From Dyadobacter sp. 676 (GTDB lineage Bacteria > Bacteroidota > Bacteroidia > Cytophagales > Spirosomataceae), in assembly GCF_040448675.1 (NCBI RefSeq), contig NZ_CP159289.1, forward strand, positions 248,001-312,000: 64,000 nt of DNA, written 5' to 3'. Each line of letters opens with the position of its first letter. Position 1 is the first letter of the stretch. This document shows, in pieces, positions 15,618-24,923 of the stretch. Made by a program: the position numbers and the translations under genes. Below the pieces are notes generated by a model that saw only the letters and a program-made list of their open reading frames with translations, had not been told where the DNA came from and did no database searches.

Positions 15618-17655
15618 ATTGACCACGCGGTACAAATCGGAGTTCCTCGCGAATATGTCGCACGAACTGCGCACCCCGCTGAACTCCATCCTGCTGCTGA
15701 GCCGATTGCTGGCTGAAAATGACAACAAAAACCTGACGGAAGAGCAAATCGAATATGCGACGGTAATCCAGTCGTCCGGCAACGGGCTGCTGGGGTTGAT
15801 CGACGAAATCCTGGACCTCTCGAAAATCGAAGCCGGGAAGATGGAGCTGGACTATGTGAATGTGTCCGTCAAGGAAATTTGCGACGACATGAAGGGCTTG
15901 TTCGCCCCGGTTGCCCGCGAGAAAGGGCTCGAATTTTCCATAACAATGGAAAATGGGGTTCCGGCTGTAATCGAAACGGACAAAATGCGGATGGAACAAA
16001 TCCTGAAAAACCTCATTTCCAATGCTTTGAAATTCACTTCGAGGGGATCGGTAAGCATTTCGATTAAACCGCAGGAAGGCAATGACAAAATGTTGTGCTT
16101 CGCGGTTCGCGACACGGGAATCGGCGTGCCTCCGGAAAAGCAGCACCATATTTTCGAGGCGTTCCAACAGGCCGACGGCTCCACCAAACGCAAATACGGC
16201 GGCACCGGCCTGGGCTTGTCGATCAGCCGCGAACTGGCCAAGCTGCTCGGAGGCGAAATCTCGCTCACAAGCATCGTCGGCCAGGGCAGCGAGTTCACAC
16301 TTTTTGTGCCGGTCGGGCCTTCATATGCCACCAGCCAGCCGGAAACCGCCAATTTCTTTGCGAGCCATGCCGAAGAAAAAACGCCAAAACCGGCAACGAA
16401 ACCGGAAAACCGGTTCATCAGCACGGTTATTCCCGAAAGCATTCCCGACGACCGCACAACTATCGGAATTACCGACAAATCGATACTGATCATAGAAGAC
16501 GACACATTTTTTGCCAAGTCATTGCTCGATTACACCCGTAAACAGGGCTACAAAGGCATTGTGGCCGTTCGCGGCGACGAAGGCCTTGAACTGGCACGCA
16601 CGTTCAGGCCGATGGGCATCCTGCTCGACATCCAGCTTCCGGTGGTAAGTGGCTGGGATGTAATGGATCAGCTTAAAAACGACCCCGAAACGCGGCACAT
16701 TCCGGTACATATCATGTCGTCGCACCGGATGAAAAACGAGAGCTTGCAGAAAGGCGCGATCGATTTTATCGACAAGCCCGTGGCGATCGAAAGAATGGAC
16801 GAGATTTTCCGGAAAATAGAATATGTGATCAGCAGGAAATCGAAGAAAGTGCTCATCGTAGAAGATAATTCGATGCACGCCAAGGCGCTGGCCTACTTCC
16901 TCGGCACGTTCGATATTCATTCGGAGCTGAAAAGCGACATCAGGGACGGTATCAATGCACTTTCGGGCAACGAGGTCGACTGCGTGATCCTGGATATGGG
17001 AATTCCCGACAAAAAGGCCTACGACATGCTGGAAGAGGCTAAAAAGAACCCGGATTTCGAACATATTCCGATTATCATTTTCACCGGAAAGAGCCTTTCC
17101 ATGACCGAAGAGCTGCGGATCAGGCAATATGCCGATTCGATTATCGTCAAAACGGCGCATTCCTACCAACGTATGCTCGACGAGGTGTCGCTGTTCCTGC
17201 ACGTGGTGGAAGAGAACAAGAAAAACGCGCGGCAAAATACCGAAACCAGGAAGCTAGGCGGATTAGGGGAAATTCTGAACAATAAAACGGTGCTCATCGC
17301 CGACGATGACGTGCGGAACATTTTCTCGCTATCCAAATCCCTGGAAAACTATAAAATGAATGTCCTGACGGCGCTGGACGGCAAGGAGGCATTGCAAAAA
17401 CTGCAAGAAAACCCGGGTGTGGACGTCGTGCTGCTGGATATGATGATGCCGCAAATGGACGGCTACGAAACTGCCAGGCGTATCCGCGAAAACCCGCAAT
17501 GGCGAAACCTGCCCGTGATTGCCGTTACAGCCAAGGCCATGACCGGCGACCGTGAAAAATGCATCAACGCCGGCGCGTCCGACTACATTACCAAACCCGT
17601 GGATATCGACCAGCTGATGTCGCTGCTGCGCGTCTGGCTTTACGAAAAATCCTGA
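15487..17655 (+). CDS. Histidine kinase with three REC domains: C-terminal fragment of the hybrid kinase
   Basis: The true reading resumes at about 15427 (QTQHNELENLNAELEAQ), ahead of the nominal start. It has a long Gln/Glu coiled coil, HisKA (FLANMSHELRTPLN), HATPase_c (NLISNALKF, DTGIGV, GGTGLGLSISRELAKLLGG), then REC1 (IIEDD...LLDIQLP...DKP), REC2 (IVEDN...ILDMGIPDKK) and REC3 (IADDD...LLDMMMPQMDGYE...TKPVD). REC2 is the most diverged. REC3 closely resembles the free REC protein encoded next. The multi-REC layout suggests a phosphorelay or phosphate sink feeding CheR/CheB-linked output. Confidence 0.85.
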   Translation: MQASEEELRVQQEELQQTNEELEERSALLEEKNIEIQKKAEELELTTRYKSEFLANMSHELRTPLNSILLLSRLLAENDNKNLTEEQIEYATVIQSSGNGLLGLIDEILDLSKIEAGKMELDYVNVSVKEICDDMKGLFAPVAREKGLEFSITMENGVPAVIETDKMRMEQILKNLISNALKFTSRGSVSISIKPQEGNDKMLCFAVRDTGIGVPPEKQHHIFEAFQQADGSTKRKYGGTGLGLSISRELAKLLGGEISLTSIVGQGSEFTLFVPVGPSYATSQPETANFFASHAEEKTPKPATKPENRFISTVIPESIPDDRTTIGITDKSILIIEDDTFFAKSLLDYTRKQGYKGIVAVRGDEGLELARTFRPMGILLDIQLPVVSGWDVMDQLKNDPETRHIPVHIMSSHRMKNESLQKGAIDFIDKPVAIERMDEIFRKIEYVISRKSKKVLIVEDNSMHAKALAYFLGTFDIHSELKSDIRDGINALSGNEVDCVILDMGIPDKKAYDMLEEAKKNPDFEHIPIIIFTGKSLSMTEELRIRQYADSIIVKTAHSYQRMLDEVSLFLHVVEENKKNARQNTETRKLGGLGEILNNKTVLIADDDVRNIFSLSKSLENYKMNVLTALDGKEALQKLQENPGVDVVLLDMMMPQMDGYETARRIRENPQWRNLPVIAVTAKAMTGDREKCINAGASDYITKPVDIDQLMSLLRVWLYEKS

Positions 17656-17663
17656 CCCTCACA

Positions 17664-18029
17664 ATGGAAAAGAAAAAGATCATGATCGTCGATGACGATG
17701 CCCGGAACATTTTCGCTTTGAAGGCGACCCTCCGCGCAAAGGGGTTCGAATGCATTGCCTGCTCGGGCGCGGGCGAGGCGCTGGATATCCTTCGGACCGT
17801 CACACCCGTTGACGCCGTGCTGATCGATATGATGATGCCCGAAATGGATGGTTACGAGGCCATTCCACTGATTAAAGGCCTGGAAAACCGGCAAACCATG
17901 CCGGTAATCGCCGTTACGGCACAGGCGATGGTAGGCGACCGCGAAAAATGCCTGGCGGCGGGCGCCGACGACTATGTTTCCAAACCGATCGATGTCGACA
18001 AACTTTTGAACATCCTTAGCACCGTATGA
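17664..18029 (+). CDS. Single-domain response regulator
   Basis: 121 residues, REC only. The acidic pocket is IVDDDARN, the phospho-acceptor Asp is in LIDMMMPEMDGYE, and the switch Lys is in YVSKPIDVD. I chose ATG 17664; the frame upstream overlaps the kinase gene. It starts 8 bases after the kinase stop and ends 4 bases before cheR, so it is co-transcribed. It shares the words DDDxRNIF, DMMMPxMDGYE and GDREKC with REC3 of the preceding kinase, pointing to a duplication. It has no output domain and probably shuttles phosphate or binds a target directly. Confidence 0.9.
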   Translation: MEKKKIMIVDDDARNIFALKATLRAKGFECIACSGAGEALDILRTVTPVDAVLIDMMMPEMDGYEAIPLIKGLENRQTMPVIAVTAQAMVGDREKCLAAGADDYVSKPIDVDKLLNILSTV

Positions 18030-18033
18030 AGGC

Positions 18034-18843
18034 ATGATAGAAGAGGAAAACATCGATCTTTTGCTGAATGACCTGTTCGACATCTACGGATACGATTTCA
18101 CACGGTACTCGCGCGCTTCGCTGAAACGCCGCGTGGTACGACTTTGCTCGCTCGACAAATTCCCCAGTTTCGCGGAATTGCGCTACCGTGTGCGAAACGA
18201 CCCTTCCTATCTGAAACGGTTCGTGGAGGAAATCACGGTGAATGTGACCGAAATGTTTCGTGACCCGTCGTTTTACAAATCGCTGCGGGAAGAGGTACTG
18301 CCTGTTCTGGGCACGAAGCCTTTTATCAGGATCTGGCACGCGGGGTGTTCGACGGGCGAAGAGGTGTACTCGATGGCGATCCTGCTCAAAGAGGCCAATT
18401 TGCTGCGCCGCTCCCTTCTGTATGCCACCGACCTCAATCCCGGCGTTTTGGAAAAAGTAAGGAAAGGCATATTTCCCCTTGGATTGATGAAGCAGTATTC
18501 GGAAAGCTACATCGCGTCAGGTGGCACGCATGATTTTTCGGGTTACTACACTGCCCAGTACGGTCAGGCCAAGTTCGATAACGAGCTGTCGGAAAAGATC
18601 ATCATCTCGACCCATAACCTGGTGTCGGACAGCTCGTTCAACGAATTCGATTTGATCCTCTGCCGTAACGTACTGATTTACTTTGACAAAGATTTGCAGG
18701 ACAGGGTATTGAAACTTTTCGACGCAAGTCTCGGAACGCTTGGTTACCTGGCGTTGGGCACCAAGGAGACATTGAAATTCTCGGCGATACAAAACAAGTT
18801 CAAGCAACTGAACCGGGAAAAAATATGGAAGAAAATCAACTGA
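18034..18843 (+). CDS. CheR-family protein-glutamate O-methyltransferase
   Basis: 269 residues. An N-terminal helical domain with RYSRASLKRRV (the CheR N-domain signature) and a SAM-binding domain with WHAGCSTGEEVYSMA at 101-115, TEMFRDPSFY at 72-81 and LILCRNVLIYFD. The family methylates glutamates of chemoreceptors, but no chemoreceptor, CheA or CheW is encoded here, so the substrate may be the CHASE3/HAMP kinase of the same operon or something unrelated. The stop overlaps the start of cheB by 19 bases (18825-18843). It is clearly part of the signalling operon. Confidence 0.9.
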   Translation: MIEEENIDLLLNDLFDIYGYDFTRYSRASLKRRVVRLCSLDKFPSFAELRYRVRNDPSYLKRFVEEITVNVTEMFRDPSFYKSLREEVLPVLGTKPFIRIWHAGCSTGEEVYSMAILLKEANLLRRSLLYATDLNPGVLEKVRKGIFPLGLMKQYSESYIASGGTHDFSGYYTAQYGQAKFDNELSEKIIISTHNLVSDSSFNEFDLILCRNVLIYFDKDLQDRVLKLFDASLGTLGYLALGTKETLKFSAIQNKFKQLNREKIWKKIN

Positions 18844-19406
18844 AAAATACGTGTGAATTACTGCTGATCGGCGGTTCGGCAGGCAGTCTTGAAGTACTGT
18901 TCAAGCTCCTTCCGCTCCTGCGTGCCGGATTGGGGTTTCCGGTGGTGCTGGTACTGCACCGGCGCAATTCGGCAGACTCCTCGCTGTCGGACCTGCTGGC
19001 TTCCAAAACCCCGAACCCGACCCGCGAGGTGGAAGACAAAGATCCGGTAATACCGGGCACGATCTATCTGGCCCCCGCCGATTATCACCTGCTCATCGAG
19101 CACGAACGCACCTTTTCGCTCGACTACTCCGAGAAAATCCATTTCAGCCGTCCGAGCATCGACGTCACATTCGAATCCGCCGCGGAAGTGTACGGGAGCC
19201 GCCTGGTTGCGATCCTGCTTTCCGGCGCCAACGAGGACGGTTCGGAAGGATTGGCCGCGGTGAAGCAGGCCGGCGGCATTACGGCCGTACAAAATCCCGA
19301 CACCGCCCAGATGCCTTTCATGCCGCATTACGCCATGACCCACCTGCACGTGGATTACGTTTTCGACACCATTCAAATGGCTTCTTTTATCAACGAGTTG
19401 GAATAA
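18825..19406 (+). CDS. CheB-type methylesterase without receiver domain
   Basis: 193 residues, only the catalytic domain. The catalytic triad can be placed: Ser18 in IGGSAGS, His45 in LVLHRR and Asp138 in LSGANEDGSEG. The spacing matches that of Salmonella CheB (S164, H190, D286). The usual N-terminal REC domain is absent; the free REC protein two genes upstream could act in trans. With CheR it forms a reversible methylation pair outside a motility context, since no flagellar or gliding gene is adjacent. Last gene of the operon; no clear terminator seen in the 102 bases that follow. Confidence 0.9.
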   Translation: MEENQLKNTCELLLIGGSAGSLEVLFKLLPLLRAGLGFPVVLVLHRRNSADSSLSDLLASKTPNPTREVEDKDPVIPGTIYLAPADYHLLIEHERTFSLDYSEKIHFSRPSIDVTFESAAEVYGSRLVAILLSGANEDGSEGLAAVKQAGGITAVQNPDTAQMPFMPHYAMTHLHVDYVFDTIQMASFINELE

Positions 19407-19508
19407 TATTTTTAGCAATCGTTGATTTGTACCATAAAAGCGGGATTCAGTCTTTCTTTTTAAACGGGTTTGTGGGGAAATTTGTAGGGAGATTAAAACA
19501 GTAAGATC

Positions 19509-19889
19509 ATGGCAAAGCCCAATAAAATATACAGCGTTTTGTTCAACAAATGCCCGCGATGCGGCCAGGGTGATTTCTTCATTACAAAAAGTGCCTACAA
19601 CCTGCGGAACTTCGACAAAATGAACCGCTATTGCCCTCACTGCGGTGCCGACCTGGTACCCGAGCCCGGGTTTTATCAGGGAGCGCTTTACATCAGTTAC
19701 GCGTTTTACGTGGCATTCATGGTGATTTACTTTCTGATATTCGTCAATTTCTTCAAGGAATACCTCGACTATTTCCTGGTAAGCATTATCCCGATCCTCG
19801 TGATCCTGACACCGCTTTTTTACCGCATGGCGCGCAGGACCTGGCTGGCGCTGTTTATTAAGCCGGTTTCAACCGAAGAACGCGCGTAG
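19509..19889 (+). CDS. DUF983 membrane protein with zinc-ribbon-like cysteines
   Basis: 126 residues. Two CxxC pairs near the N-terminus (NKCPRCGQGDFF and RYCPHCGADL) precede EPGFYQGALYISYAFY, the DUF983 signature, and two transmembrane segments (VAFMVIYFLIFVNFF and YFLVSIIPILVILTPLFY). The family is widespread in Bacteroidota and Proteobacteria, and its function is not established. It stands alone; its stop is 4 bases from the convergent stop of the AraC gene at 19894. Confidence 0.85.
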   Translation: MAKPNKIYSVLFNKCPRCGQGDFFITKSAYNLRNFDKMNRYCPHCGADLVPEPGFYQGALYISYAFYVAFMVIYFLIFVNFFKEYLDYFLVSIIPILVILTPLFYRMARRTWLALFIKPVSTEERA

Positions 19890-19893
19890 CTTA

Positions 19894-20766
19894 TCATATC
19901 GCCGTGCTCTTCCGGAAATCTTCCGGGGTCATGCCGGTTTCTTTCCGGAAGAACTTGGTGAAGTAGGAATTGTCGTTGAAATTCAGTTTGTAGGCGATTT
20001 CCGCAACCGTAAGGTCCAGGTTGATAAGCAACCTTTTGGCTTCCAGCACGATGCGGCTGCGGATCAGTTCTCCCGCCTGCATACCCACATGCTCCTTGCA
20101 CAACGCATTCAGGTGATTGGGCGTCACGTTAAGCATTTCGGCGTATTGGCCGGGAAGCCTTTTCTGGTCGTAGTGTTTGTCGATCAGCCGGATGAAGTTC
20201 CGCACCGTCGCATTCTTGCTTTTTCCGCCGACCTTCTTCCTGTCTACCGAATCGCTTTGCTCGATGAGCAGGAATATCTGCAAGAGCAAAACCCGCATAA
20301 AGTCGTCGCGCCAGGTGGTTGAGCGGCGATTCTGCACCAGCAGCTCTTCAAACAGCCCGCAGACACGCTCCCGGATATTCTCCGTGATTGTCAGCACATT
20401 ATTACTGCTATCCTGGTCAAAGAAAGAGAATGAATCCAGGTATTCGGGTTGCAGCAGAAACGATTTGAAAAAGGAATCCGAAAAATTCACCACATATCCC
20501 TCCATTTGCTCTTCAAAATCCCATGAATGTACCTGGCCGGGAATCATGAAATAGATCTGGAAAGGCGCTGCCTGAAAACGATGGAAGTCGATGGTATGGG
20601 GGCCGTGCCCCTCGGTAAAAAGCACCAGGTGGTAAAAACTATGGCGGTGCGGAAAAATGAGGCTCTGGTGCTCATGGCGGTACTCCGAAAACCGTGCGAT
20701 CATGATATGGTCTTCGCGATACTCCGAGAGCGGACCGATGTCGAGCCTGGGAAATGAACCGTGCAT
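19894..20766 (-). CDS. AraC-family transcriptional regulator
   Basis: 290 residues. An N-terminal cupin-like sensor domain (FPHRHSFYHLVLFTEGHG...MIPGQVHSWDFE, a typical AraC cupin pattern) and a C-terminal double helix-turn-helix (LPGQYAEMLNVTPNHLNALCKEH, then LDLTVAEIAYKLNFNDNSYFTKFFRKETGMTP). It is divergent from the di-heme peroxidase gene at 20887 with 120 bases between. Regulation of that gene and the phosphatase behind it is a reasonable guess but not shown. Convergent with DUF983 on the other side. Confidence 0.9.
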   Translation of the reverse strand: MHGSFPRLDIGPLSEYREDHIMIARFSEYRHEHQSLIFPHRHSFYHLVLFTEGHGPHTIDFHRFQAAPFQIYFMIPGQVHSWDFEEQMEGYVVNFSDSFFKSFLLQPEYLDSFSFFDQDSSNNVLTITENIRERVCGLFEELLVQNRRSTTWRDDFMRVLLLQIFLLIEQSDSVDRKKVGGKSKNATVRNFIRLIDKHYDQKRLPGQYAEMLNVTPNHLNALCKEHVGMQAGELIRSRIVLEAKRLLINLDLTVAEIAYKLNFNDNSYFTKFFRKETGMTPEDFRKSTAI

Positions 20767-20886
20767 GCGTAATCCTTGAATTGGGTCAGAAACGGCAATT
20801 TAGGGTTTATTCCGCAAACCCGGGCCCTTCGTGCGTTTTAAATGGCCGTTTAGTATCTTGCAGCATTTCACAAAACCCCGCAAATC

Positions 20887-22671
20887 ATGTGGAAGGCCTT
20901 CGCTATCGCGCTCGCATTGCTCTTGTTCGCATCCGCGCCGCGACGGCAATCCATCGGCGTCGAAAACTGCGTTGCGGTGTTCAGGGTCGATGCGGGGAAA
21001 TTTGCGGAAAGCGTGAAGGAAATGAAAGCCGCTATCGGGCAAATGGATAGTTCGAACGCGTCCGGCATCCGGCTTGCCAAACAAAAGCTGAAAGAAGCAC
21101 GCCTGCACTACAAACGGATCGCATTCTTTCTGGAATACTTCTTTTTCACCTCTTCCCGCATTTACAACCGCCCGCCCAAAAACGAAATCGAAGAACCGCA
21201 CCTCGAATACGCCGAACCCGCCGGCCTGCAATACATCGAAGCGCTGCTTTTCGAAAATCCCGGCCTGCATAAAAACGAAATGCTGCAACAATGCCGCCTA
21301 CTCGAAACCGCTGCGGACGATTTGCCGGCATTATTGTACAATTTCAAAGCAACGGACGCGCAAATCCTTGAAAGCGTGCGCATCGAGCTCATAAGGGTCA
21401 TGACGCTCAGCATCACCGGTTTCGACGCGCCATTACTGAAAAGCGGACTTGAAGAAGCACGCGTTTCGCTCGAAACGATCGATACCGTATTAAAGCCCTA
21501 CGCAAAACAGGCCAACGACAATGTCGTTTGCGAATTGCTTGCTTCCTGTGAAGCCGCGCTTGGCGAAAGCAGCGATTTCGACGCATTCCATCGTCTTCAT
21601 TTCCTGACCAATTACGCATTGCCATTGCAGGAACGCTTCGGCAGGATGATCGCCGGAATGGGACTGGAACTTAATGAAAAAGGTATCCTGAACTACAACG
21701 CCGAAAATCTTTTTAGTCCGGACGCCTTTGCACATGGCCCGTTCGGGGAAAACGAAAACGGGGACTCCGGTCTGGCCGCATTGGGTAAGGAGCTCTTTTC
21801 CGAAACCAGGCTGTCGTCCAACGGCGCCCGCAGTTGCGCATCGTGCCACAATCCCGCATTGCATTTCACCGACGGCCTGCCCAAAAGCATCGGCATCCAT
21901 CCGGGTGGGACAGCGAGGCGAAACGCGCCATCGTTGCTTTACAGTGCGTTCCAACATGCGCAGTTCTGGGATGGCCGCGCCCGAACGCTGGAAGAGCAAA
22001 TCCGCACCGTGATCCACGATAGCCTGGAAATGAACGGGAAACCGGAGGAAACCATACGAAAGCTGGCGCGGGAACGGCCGTACCGCCGCCTGATCCGCAA
22101 CGCGGTACCACGCCGGACGCCATTGAATGATACCCTTATCTACAAGGCTATTGCGGCCTACGTGCGTACATTGCGGCCATTCAGCTCCGACTTCGACCGG
22201 TACATTGCCGGCGAAAAGACGGCCCTGACCAACAGCCAGATCAATGGTTTCAACCTCTTCATGGGCAAGGCACAATGCGGTACGTGCCATTTCGCGCCGC
22301 TTTTCAATGGGCTGGTCCCACCGCTGTATACCTTTACGGAATTTGAAATACTGGGCACTACCGCCTCGGACGACTTCCTGCATCCGAAAGCAGACTCCGA
22401 CGAAGGGCGTTTCGAAATCCGCCCCACCCCCTATTATCGCGGTGCATTCAAGACGCCCACCGTCCGGAATGCCGCCGCGACCGCTCCCTACATGCATAAC
22501 GGCACTTTTGGAAGTCTGGAAAAGGTAATCGAATTTTATGACAAAGGCGGTGGCTCGGGCCTGGGCGTCAGTATACCCGGACAAACGTTGTCAGCGACGC
22601 CGCTCCGCCTTTCCGATCAGGAAAAATCCGATCTCATTGCCTTTTTACATGCGCTCACCGACCGCCTATGA
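20887..22671 (+). CDS. Cytochrome-c-peroxidase/MauG-family di-heme protein with long N-terminal domain
   Basis: 594 residues. A signal peptide (MWKAFAIALALLLFASA) is followed by about 230 helical residues not found in short CCPs and resembling the imelysin-like N-terminal region of Bacteroidota CCPs, then the di-heme part: CASCH (C317) and CGTCH (C464), with LGKELFSETRLS, PSLLYSAFQHAQFWDGRA and FKTPTVRNAAATAPYMHNG as family landmarks. It is periplasmic and probably reduces H2O2 or modifies a partner using two hemes. Its stop overlaps the start of the next gene (ATGA), so the two are co-translated. Confidence 0.88.
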   Translation: MWKAFAIALALLLFASAPRRQSIGVENCVAVFRVDAGKFAESVKEMKAAIGQMDSSNASGIRLAKQKLKEARLHYKRIAFFLEYFFFTSSRIYNRPPKNEIEEPHLEYAEPAGLQYIEALLFENPGLHKNEMLQQCRLLETAADDLPALLYNFKATDAQILESVRIELIRVMTLSITGFDAPLLKSGLEEARVSLETIDTVLKPYAKQANDNVVCELLASCEAALGESSDFDAFHRLHFLTNYALPLQERFGRMIAGMGLELNEKGILNYNAENLFSPDAFAHGPFGENENGDSGLAALGKELFSETRLSSNGARSCASCHNPALHFTDGLPKSIGIHPGGTARRNAPSLLYSAFQHAQFWDGRARTLEEQIRTVIHDSLEMNGKPEETIRKLARERPYRRLIRNAVPRRTPLNDTLIYKAIAAYVRTLRPFSSDFDRYIAGEKTALTNSQINGFNLFMGKAQCGTCHFAPLFNGLVPPLYTFTEFEILGTTASDDFLHPKADSDEGRFEIRPTPYYRGAFKTPTVRNAAATAPYMHNGTFGSLEKVIEFYDKGGGSGLGVSIPGQTLSATPLRLSDQEKSDLIAFLHALTDRL

Positions 22672-24773
22672 AACCATATTTATTTACCTTCCTTTTAGTC
22701 TTCGCCATGATCGCCACCCGCGGGCAAGGCGTACTCCTGCGCGGCCCGTACCTTCAGGTAGCCACGCCCACAAGCATCGTAATACGCTGGCGCACGGATA
22801 AGCCTTCCGGTTCCGTCGTTAAAATCGGCACCAGCGCACAGTCGCTCGACCGGATCATCGCCGATAATACCGCCACTACCGAGCATGAGGTAAAGATCAC
22901 AGGCCTGCTGGCTGAAACGCGCTACTACTATTCGGTCGGTTCGCAAAGCGGGGTGTTGCAGGCGGACGAGCAAAATTACTTCCAGACGGCCGCCGTCGCA
23001 GGTAAAGCCGGCAAGTACCGCTTCGGGGTGATCGGCGACTGCGGCAACAGCTCGGCGACGCAGCAAGCCGTAAGAGACAAAATGACGGAATACCTTGGTA
23101 ACAACTACATGAATGCCTGGCTGCTGCTAGGCGATAATGCCTACTCGTTCGGGCGGGACGCGGAGTATCAATCGAATTTTTTTGCGCATTACAAAGACAA
23201 TTTCCTGAAAAAAAGTCCGCTCTTTCCGAGTCCCGGTAACCACGACTACGACAACGACAATCCGGCCCGGCAAGACGACCACCGGGTTCCTTATTACGAT
23301 ATTTTTACGATGCCCGCCGAAGGCGAAGCAGGTGGCGAACCTTCGGGAACGGAGGCCTACTATTCATTCGACTATGGCAATGTGCATTTCCTCTCACTGG
23401 ATTCCTACGGCCGCGAAGACAACGCCACAAGGCTTTACGACACATTGGGCCGGCAGGTACAGTGGATCAAAAAAGACCTCGCCGCCAACAAAAATAAGGA
23501 TTGGGTAGTCGCCTACTGGCACCATCCGCCCTACTCGAAGGGTTCCCGTGAATCGGACGGCGACCCGGAAATGACGGCCATCCGGCAGAACTTCATCCGC
23601 ATTCTTGAACGGCTCGGAGTGGACCTGATCCTGTGCGGGCACAGCCATGTGTACGAGCGCTCGCGCCTGATGGGCGGGCATTACGGGCATAGCAGCACGT
23701 TCGACCCCGCCAAACACGTCGTCAGCAGTTCCTCGGCCCGGTATGACGGTTCGGACAATTCCTGTCCTTATATCAAAAATACCCCGCAAAACCGTGGCAC
23801 TGTATACGTTGTGGCAGGCTCGGGCGGCCAGCTCGGCGCCCCGAAAGCCGGTTTTCCCCACAAGGCCATGTACTACTCCGACGCAGAAAGAGGTGGCGGT
23901 TTGATACTCGAAGTAGAAAGTAACCGACTCGATCTGAAATGGATAGCTGCCGACGGCCTGGTACGCGACCAGTTCACGATGGAAAAAGGCGTAAACAAGG
24001 AAACAACCTACGCAATAGCCCTCGACGAGGATGTGGAGCTGAAAGCCTCTTTTATAGGCGATTATATATGGAACGATGGCTCAAAAACGCGGACAATCAC
24101 GGTGCAACCCGCGGAAAATGCAGACTACGTCGTAAAAGACGGGCAAAATTGCATTCAGGATGTTTTCCATGTAGAAGTTGCCAGGCCTCTCCCGGCCGAG
24201 TTCGTAAGTTTCGACGCGAAGAAGGATGACAAAAATCTGGTCACACTCTCCTGGTCGACTATCTCTGAATTCGATCTCGCATATTTCGCCATTCAGCGGT
24301 CTGCCGCCCCTCCCAATTTTACGGAAGTCGGCAGGGCTGCCATTAAACCCAATTCTACGGCGCGAAAAGACTATACATACACCGACACCCAGAGCGCCAG
24401 TCTACCGGTAGACACGCAGTATTACTACCGTATCGTGGCAGCCGGCAACGACGGGCGGTTATTGTACACACCTATTCGCGGGATCACATTAAGGGAAGTC
24501 GTTCTTGCCACCGAACCTGGCATGACCGTCGACGTCGAAATCATACCCAACCCATCGCCGGCAAGCCAAATGCAGATCCGGACGACGGGGCATGCCCTGC
24601 AAAGGGCGGATCTCACGCTCACCGACATCTCGGGCCGGACATTAGATACCCGCGAGATGACCCTCGGCCCGACGGCAGCCCCGTTCCTGCCCGGCCAGCT
24701 CTCAGCCGGTATTTATTTTTTGAAAGTGAATGTAAACGGCCGGAGTGTGGTCAAAAAACTGGCTATCCATTAA
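22668..24773 (+). CDS. Secreted purple-acid-phosphatase-like metallophosphoesterase with T9SS sorting domain
   Basis: 701 residues. A signal peptide, an N-terminal fibronectin-like domain (LLRGPYLQVATPTSIVIRW), then a calcineurin-type phosphoesterase with the metal motifs GDCGN, GDNAYSF, GNHDYD, WHHPPYS and GHSHVYE. About 200 residues of beta-rich linker (including YYYRIVAAGNDG) lead to a C-terminal type IX sorting domain (EIIPNPSPAS...LSAGIYFLKVNVNG...KKLAIH). It is exported through the outer membrane by T9SS, so it works outside the cell or on its surface, probably releasing phosphate from organic esters. Translationally coupled to the di-heme peroxidase. Confidence 0.9.
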   Translation: MKPYLFTFLLVFAMIATRGQGVLLRGPYLQVATPTSIVIRWRTDKPSGSVVKIGTSAQSLDRIIADNTATTEHEVKITGLLAETRYYYSVGSQSGVLQADEQNYFQTAAVAGKAGKYRFGVIGDCGNSSATQQAVRDKMTEYLGNNYMNAWLLLGDNAYSFGRDAEYQSNFFAHYKDNFLKKSPLFPSPGNHDYDNDNPARQDDHRVPYYDIFTMPAEGEAGGEPSGTEAYYSFDYGNVHFLSLDSYGREDNATRLYDTLGRQVQWIKKDLAANKNKDWVVAYWHHPPYSKGSRESDGDPEMTAIRQNFIRILERLGVDLILCGHSHVYERSRLMGGHYGHSSTFDPAKHVVSSSSARYDGSDNSCPYIKNTPQNRGTVYVVAGSGGQLGAPKAGFPHKAMYYSDAERGGGLILEVESNRLDLKWIAADGLVRDQFTMEKGVNKETTYAIALDEDVELKASFIGDYIWNDGSKTRTITVQPAENADYVVKDGQNCIQDVFHVEVARPLPAEFVSFDAKKDDKNLVTLSWSTISEFDLAYFAIQRSAAPPNFTEVGRAAIKPNSTARKDYTYTDTQSASLPVDTQYYYRIVAAGNDGRLLYTPIRGITLREVVLATEPGMTVDVEIIPNPSPASQMQIRTTGHALQRADLTLTDISGRTLDTREMTLGPTAAPFLPGQLSAGIYFLKVNVNGRSVVKKLAIH

Positions 24774-24857
24774 GTATTACTCGTTGATCAATCTTTCTCC
24801 GCATGTATACTTTATCGGCACCTCCGGTAACGAGGTCGTCCGGCAGATTTTTTACGT

Positions 24858-24923
24858 GCACCTGTGCAGGCGGCACCTATGCAGGCCGCACCTATGCAGG
24901 CCGCACCTATGCAGGCCGCACCT
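24858..24923. repeat. 15-bp tandem repeat (4.4 copies) containing the DUF4199 stop codon
   Basis: Unit GCACCTATGCAGGCC; copies at 24858 (two mismatches), 24873, 24888 and 24903, with a partial one at 24918. The last copies overlap the 3' end of the DUF4199 gene, whose TAG lies inside the unit, so each further copy also carries an in-frame stop. Confidence 0.9.
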
